From: Candidatus Bathyarchaeota archaeon A05DMB-4
Lineage (GTDB): Archaea > Thermoproteota > Bathyarchaeia > Bathyarchaeales > SOJC01
Length of the DNA stretch: 64,000 bases
Direction of reading: 5' to 3'
Assembly: GCA_019685575.1 (NCBI GenBank)
Contig: JABFQO010000008.1
Location: 25,543 to 89,542, forward strand
The position numbers and the translations under genes were made by a program. The notes beneath the pieces are model-generated. The model made no database searches, was not told where the DNA came from, and saw only the letters and a list, made by a program, of their open reading frames with translations. This document shows positions 60,535 to 64,000 of the stretch, in pieces (position 1 is the stretch's first letter; every line of letters starts with the position of its first letter).

Positions 60535-60718
60535 ACTTTTCCCTCGGTCATATGTTTTACATGTTACCCTATTTAAGACTTAAGCGGCTATGGTCCTGCA
60601 AAAACGCGTAATTCGAAAACGTCTGCGTTCTGCAGAAGGTTTGATTCTTACAGTGTGATTTACGTTTATGAACAAGTTTTTATTTGCCTTCAGACAATGG
60701 TTCAACCCGTGAATAAAC

Positions 60719-60949
60719 ATGAATGAAACAGTTAAAGAGAAGGTTCAAAAAGCGCTGGGTGAGATACGACCGCGGTTGCAAGCGGACGGCGGAGACATCG
60801 AATTCGTAGACGTAAAAGACGGAGTAGTCAAAGTCAAACTGAAGGGAGCATGCGCTGGCTGTCCAATGTCCACGATGACCATTCAAATGGGCGTCGAAAG
60901 TTACCTAAAACGAAAAATCCCAGAAGTAACCAAAGTCGAAGCAATCTGA
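60719..60949 (+). CDS. Nfu-type iron-sulfur carrier
   Basis: A 76-residue stand-alone NifU C-terminal domain. The motif CAGCPMSTMTIQMGVE (about 46-61) holds the two Cys that bind an Fe-S cluster. It likely passes clusters made by the IscU/IscS set at 25-27 kb to target proteins. The gene diverges from the amino-acid transporter. Confidence 0.94.
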   Translation: MNETVKEKVQKALGEIRPRLQADGGDIEFVDVKDGVVKVKLKGACAGCPMSTMTIQMGVESYLKRKIPEVTKVEAI

Positions 60950-61279
60950 CCTTAGCACGTCGCTAACTCTTTTCTTCTTCAAAATTATTCTCAAAAAATT
61001 CAACACCACAGCAACGCGCGTGCTTATCATTAAACTACTAATATTCTAATCGGTTAAAACCGATGGCGAAAAAAACTACCTAGACCAGAAGAAACGTGCT
61101 AAAGCCGAGTAACCTGTTAATCTGGGATCCAAAACAGTGATTTCCGTTTTCAAAAACCCAAGCAGTTCCGCGTGGCTTAGCCCAATAGCGAACACGGTGT
61201 ATGCGCAATTCTGATTCCGAGTTCATAATTTATTTATTAAAAGTCGAGCAATTTTTCATGCAGACGGAGAAAAAACAAA
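60950..61279 (+). other. 330-bp intergenic region, nothing recognised
   Basis: After the Nfu stop there is a T-rich cttttcttcttc (probable terminator). Nothing else is recognised: no open frame over 30 codons with a start and ribosome-binding site, and no tRNA-like fold that pairs. A TATA-like ttatttattaaaag is at about 61229-61243. Confidence 0.4.
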
Positions 61280-61951
61280 ATGCCAATAGAACAAATTAGT
61301 GTAAAAGATAAGCAAGAACTGGAAAAAATCGTTATGGAAGAGATAAACGCCATCGAAAGCGGTCTAACAGTCGTCTACAACAACATCAAAATCGACCCAA
61401 AAACCAACCTAGACATTCTAGCCTACGACTCCGACGGCAGACTGGTGGTGATGCAGCTTAGCACCACTGAAGAGGACAACATGTTTTTTGAAGGCTTAAG
61501 ATGCCTCAACTACGTCGACACCGTGAAGCCGATGCTAAAAGCCGCGCACAAAGAAGCGAAAATAAACGAAAACGCTGCGCCGAGACTGATTCTCCTCGCG
61601 CCGAGTTTCTCGTCAAACCTTCGCAACGTCGTCGAAAACACAAACGTCGTCGAAGTCGACTTGTACGAATGGGATTACCTGCAAATCGGCGACAAAAAAG
61701 GACTGTACGCGCACCCAGTGTTTGTGAAGCAAACACGCCCGAAGCAGATCCAAGCAGAAAAGGAAACACAGAAACAAGCCAAGAAAGCGGAGAAAAAAGA
61801 GAAGCCGCACCACGAAACACCAAAGAAGCAAGAAGAAACAGCGCATGAACCACCAACCGAGGTCGTGATACCGCCTAAAGAAATGGCTCCAGTTGAACAG
61901 AAGAAACAGGACAAAGAACAAGAAAAGAAAAAGTCCATCTTTTCCTTATAA
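61280..61951 (+). CDS. NucS/DUF91-like protein with changed active-site motif
   Basis: A 223-residue protein. The first about 145 residues look like a PD-(D/E)xK nuclease fold: VMEEINAIESGLTVV, LDILAYDSDGRLVVMQLST (NucS-like DIxAxDxxGxxVxxELK) and RLILLAPSF. The E-x-K acid/lysine pair is Q-x-S here, so nuclease activity is doubtful. The last 70 residues are a Lys/Glu/Pro-rich, coiled-coil-like tail (KKAEKKEKPHHETPKK). I cannot give it a function. Confidence 0.6.
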   Translation: MPIEQISVKDKQELEKIVMEEINAIESGLTVVYNNIKIDPKTNLDILAYDSDGRLVVMQLSTTEEDNMFFEGLRCLNYVDTVKPMLKAAHKEAKINENAAPRLILLAPSFSSNLRNVVENTNVVEVDLYEWDYLQIGDKKGLYAHPVFVKQTRPKQIQAEKETQKQAKKAEKKEKPHHETPKKQEETAHEPPTEVVIPPKEMAPVEQKKQDKEQEKKKSIFSL

Positions 61952-62090
61952 ACACGCCCTCTTCCAACCTTCTTTCTAAATAATCATTGTTCTTTATTGA
62001 TGTTTTCGCAAAATGAACCTTGAATACTGATTTTTACTTCATAGAGTTTATGTTCGCCTTCCCAGCGAAAGCATTACGGAGTGCGTTTGT

Positions 62091-62315
62091 ATGCGGATTT
62101 GTTACGAATGCGGGAAAGAAATTGAAAATCAACATGAATTGGTCTTGAAAGAATTTCGAGTCGCAGAGTGGGGCGTTAAATTGGTGAAACCTTTTCATGT
62201 GGAATGTTTGCGGAAACGCGCGAAGGTTTCGAGAAGAAAATACATCATCGCATGTTTTGTCGCTTTGTTGCCTTTGTGTTTTGCGGTTTCCTACTGGGTT
62301 TTAACTTTGCTTTAA
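62091..62315 (+). CDS. Small zinc-finger membrane protein
   Basis: A 74-residue protein: N-terminal MRICYECGKEIENQHE with CxxC, a later PFHVECLRKRAK completing the site, and a C-terminal helix (IIACFVALLPLCFAVSYWVL). It would present a zinc finger to the cytoplasm. Its 3' end overlaps the converging glycosyltransferase gene by four bases. Confidence 0.65.
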   Translation: MRICYECGKEIENQHELVLKEFRVAEWGVKLVKPFHVECLRKRAKVSRRKYIIACFVALLPLCFAVSYWVLTLL

Positions 62316-63613
62316 GCCATTGTTTTTTGAGTCGCCATTTCGCATGAAAGATTAACTTTGGCTTCGGGCTTGTTTGACTGTACCGTTTCGTAGATCTGCA
62401 GGGTTTGTTCAGCGGCTTCTCTCCAAGTGAAATATTTGATTACGCGTCTTCTCCCGTTTTTACCCCAACGTTTGGCTCTGTCTTCGTCTTTAAGGACTTC
62501 TTTTATTCCCCAAGCAATGTCAGCCGGGTCGTTTCCGTTTACGTGGATGCCGTTTTGTTCCGGTCCGGAAGACATTACTTGTTCTTTGAAGCCTACCACT
62601 CCTTGTGCGCCGACTACAAGCGGTTTGGCCATGGACATTGCTTCTAGGCTCACTATGCCGAAGGGTTCGTAAACTGATGGAAAAATGCACACGTCTGACG
62701 CAGCATAGTGCAGGATTCTTTCTTCCTCTGGCAAAAAGTCAAAACAAGTCAGCACGTTTCCAGCAATTCCTAGTCGGTGGGCGGTTTCAGTGATGTCTTT
62801 TTGTTCTTCTCCCTTGCCTAAGATCACGAGTTTCGCGTTCGGGAATTCCTTCAACACAAGAGGCATTGCTTGAACTAAATTTCTTACACCTTTCACCCAA
62901 GTAAGCCTGCCTAGGAAAAAGAGCATTTTCCCGTTTTCCGATATACCATATTTCTCACGGATTTTTTGCACGTCTTCTTTCGAGTATTTTTCTGGATTGT
63001 ATCGTTCTGGATCGACACCGTTCCAAACTACGCTGATTTTTTGCCCTGGCCAGCCATGTCTTATGAGGTCTTCTCTCATGGCGTGACTGACTGTAATAAT
63101 GTGATCAGCGGCTTCTGCTGTAGCCGCTTCAAAGTGTGAAACCACTTCTGAACCTTTGCTGCCGCTTCGGCCCCATTCAGTGCTGTGTACATGGAATACT
63201 ACTGGAAGTTTTGTTTGGTTTTTGACGATTATGCCTGATATGCTACTAAGCCAGTCGTGGACGCAGGCGATGTCGAATTTGTTGCCTTCTTTCTTGATCA
63301 GGCTGTTGATGAATTTTGTGGCGCTGAGAACGTTGTAGATGAAGATGTCGTTGAAGAAACGGATGTTGGTGCCCCACTTTTTGAGGTCTTCAGTTACAAA
63401 CATGGGAAAGACGTTGCTGACGTCAGCGTTTAAGGGACGGTGAATCTCAACACCCTTGAACACCTCTCGTGTTTTTTGGTTGCCAACGTTCATGGTAAAC
63501 ACCGTAACATCGTGTCCCATGGCGACAAACTCACGAGTGATATACTCAGCATACGTGCCAAGTCCGCCTACCACGGCTGGCGGATATTCCCACACGAAGA
63601 AGCCGATTCTCAT
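62312..63613 (-). CDS. Glycosyltransferase family 4 / glycogen synthase-like
   Basis: A 433-residue GT-B enzyme. Start MRIGFFVWEYPPAVVGGLGTY (the KxGG-like loop is VVGGLGTY), HDWLSSISGI (about 120-129), FFLGRLTWVKGVRNLVQAM (about 233-251), and FPSVYEPFGIVSLEAMSMAK (about 314-333) with EX7E. This resembles the archaeal glycogen synthase group, but other sugars are possible. The C-terminus is a short charged tail. Confidence 0.88.
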   Translation of the reverse strand: MRIGFFVWEYPPAVVGGLGTYAEYITREFVAMGHDVTVFTMNVGNQKTREVFKGVEIHRPLNADVSNVFPMFVTEDLKKWGTNIRFFNDIFIYNVLSATKFINSLIKKEGNKFDIACVHDWLSSISGIIVKNQTKLPVVFHVHSTEWGRSGSKGSEVVSHFEAATAEAADHIITVSHAMREDLIRHGWPGQKISVVWNGVDPERYNPEKYSKEDVQKIREKYGISENGKMLFFLGRLTWVKGVRNLVQAMPLVLKEFPNAKLVILGKGEEQKDITETAHRLGIAGNVLTCFDFLPEEERILHYAASDVCIFPSVYEPFGIVSLEAMSMAKPLVVGAQGVVGFKEQVMSSGPEQNGIHVNGNDPADIAWGIKEVLKDEDRAKRWGKNGRRRVIKYFTWREAAEQTLQIYETVQSNKPEAKVNLSCEMATQKTMA

Positions 63614-63664
63614 AACTAACCCATCTTAATATATAGAAAACGTTCATGCTTTGCATATCATCTT

Positions 63665-64000
63665 TTACACGTCAAAAAAACTACGCACATTTTTAATATG
63701 AAGGAAGGAAAAATAGGGTAAGAAACCGAACAAATACAAATAATGATATCCTTTTTGATGCGCCCACACTATAACGTTGTAAACCCAATCATCTGCGCCA
63801 TAATACCATGTGCCGTTTCCCGGATAATCATCGTGCCATGGAGATACTACATCATAGCCATTCGCATATAGGTCATAAACAAGTTTTTCCTTTTCACCTG
63901 TAGGATCTTGAGAGAAAAGCGATAATACACGAACGCTATCAATGTATGCCAATCCTCCATACATGACTATTGCGAGCTTGTCTCTTCCCGTAGAATTCCA
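63665..64000 (-). CDS. Hypothetical protein, N-terminus beyond window
   Basis: The frame is open to the right edge (WNSTGRDKLAIVMYGG), so the gene continues outside. It gives 111 residues here. The segment ANGYDVVSPWHDDYPGNGTW and WAHQKGYHYLYLFGF look like the part of an alpha/beta-hydrolase before the nucleophile elbow, but the expected GxSxGG does not follow: the frame reads LPYFSFLHIKNV and stops. A frameshift or a truncated gene are both possible. Confidence 0.45.
   Translation of the reverse strand, partial: WNSTGRDKLAIVMYGGLAYIDSVRVLSLFSQDPTGEKEKLVYDLYANGYDVVSPWHDDYPGNGTWYYGADDWVYNVIVWAHQKGYHYLYLFGFLPYFSFLHIKNVRSFFDV

Noticed and set aside
60700..60725. ggttcaaccc before the Nfu gene resembles a tRNA T-arm
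   Set aside because: The flanking bases do not pair to a five-base stem and no acceptor or anticodon arm is found upstream.
61140..61250. A D-arm-like gtggcttagcccaatagcg in an intergenic space
   Set aside because: No matching acceptor, anticodon or T-arm can be folded at the required spacing.
61506..61938. Three long antisense frames opposite the NucS-like gene
   Set aside because: They are produced by the Lys/Glu-rich tail of the sense gene and have no conserved feature.

Overview
The window is a densely packed, moderate-GC archaeal chromosome segment. The archaeal assignment rests on information-processing genes: both primase subunits, a GINS subunit, PCNA, aIF2-alpha, Nop10, S27e, L44e, aRF1 and an archaeal-type ValS. 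The metabolic set (ADP-forming acyl-CoA synthetase beta subunit, thiolase/DUF35 pair, split biotin carboxylase, dockerin and PKD surface proteins) fits a fermentative anaerobe of the TACK side, possibly a Bathyarchaeia-like lineage; that placement is inference. I found no tRNA, rRNA, CRISPR array, intact insertion sequence or prophage.

Layout. 1-5.0 kb: a frameshifted PKD/dockerin surface protein, a three-gene ABC-2 exporter, a GNAT and a GyrI-like protein. 5.1-7.1 kb: thiolase plus DUF35. 7.7-12.7 kb: an Asp-type ferredoxin, a ferritin-like protein, two transcription regulators around a repeated operator, adenylate kinase, TrmO, a ModE-like regulator and the acyl-CoA synthetase subunit. 13-17.3 kb: an ECF S-component with a DUF4430 partner, a metallo-beta-lactamase-fold protein and ValS. 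17.3-23 kb: aRF1 and a split biotin carboxylase operon (PycB, biotin carrier, PycA, second carrier). 23-30.7 kb: proline dehydrogenase, a broken Eis-like acetyltransferase, IscS-IscU-Zn peptide, two GNATs, a NosD-like surface protein and a dUTPase-fold protein. 30.8-33.1 kb: the archaeal translation cluster L44e-S27e-aIF2alpha-Nop10-PAC2.

33.3-45.2 kb is a surface-glycan locus: polyprenol-phosphate sugar synthase, DUF362, FAD oxidoreductase, DUF2079 membrane protein, two glycosyltransferases, a GDP-mannose-epimerase-like enzyme and a complete dTDP-rhamnose set (RmlA, B, C, D). 45.3-48.9 kb is a replication island: PriS-GINS reads right and PCNA-PriL reads left, with the two stop codons on adjacent bases. 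49-54.8 kb carries small zinc-ribbon proteins, TldD/TldE and membrane proteins. 54.8-60.6 kb holds glutamine synthetase, an MFS transporter and a polar amino-acid ABC transporter, a nitrogen-related group. 60.7-64 kb has an Nfu protein, a degenerate NucS-like protein, a glycosyltransferase and a gene cut by the right edge.

Most notable signals: (i) four genes (two in the ABC operon, PCNA, PriL) whose conserved N-termini extend upstream of every ATG/GTG/TTG, to a near-cognate ACG or CTG codon placed behind a Shine-Dalgarno sequence; (ii) a dispersed repeat of roughly 60-110 bp in four intergenic spaces, with a palindromic core; (iii) an IscS whose PLP lysine is replaced by Asp; (iv) a thiolase without its nucleophilic Cys; (v) a perfect 124-bp duplication in the two biotin-carrier genes; (vi) two genes broken by several frameshifts. 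Short genes easily missed by length cut-offs (Nop10, a TRASH-like peptide, two zinc-ribbon peptides, a 27-residue basic peptide) are listed.
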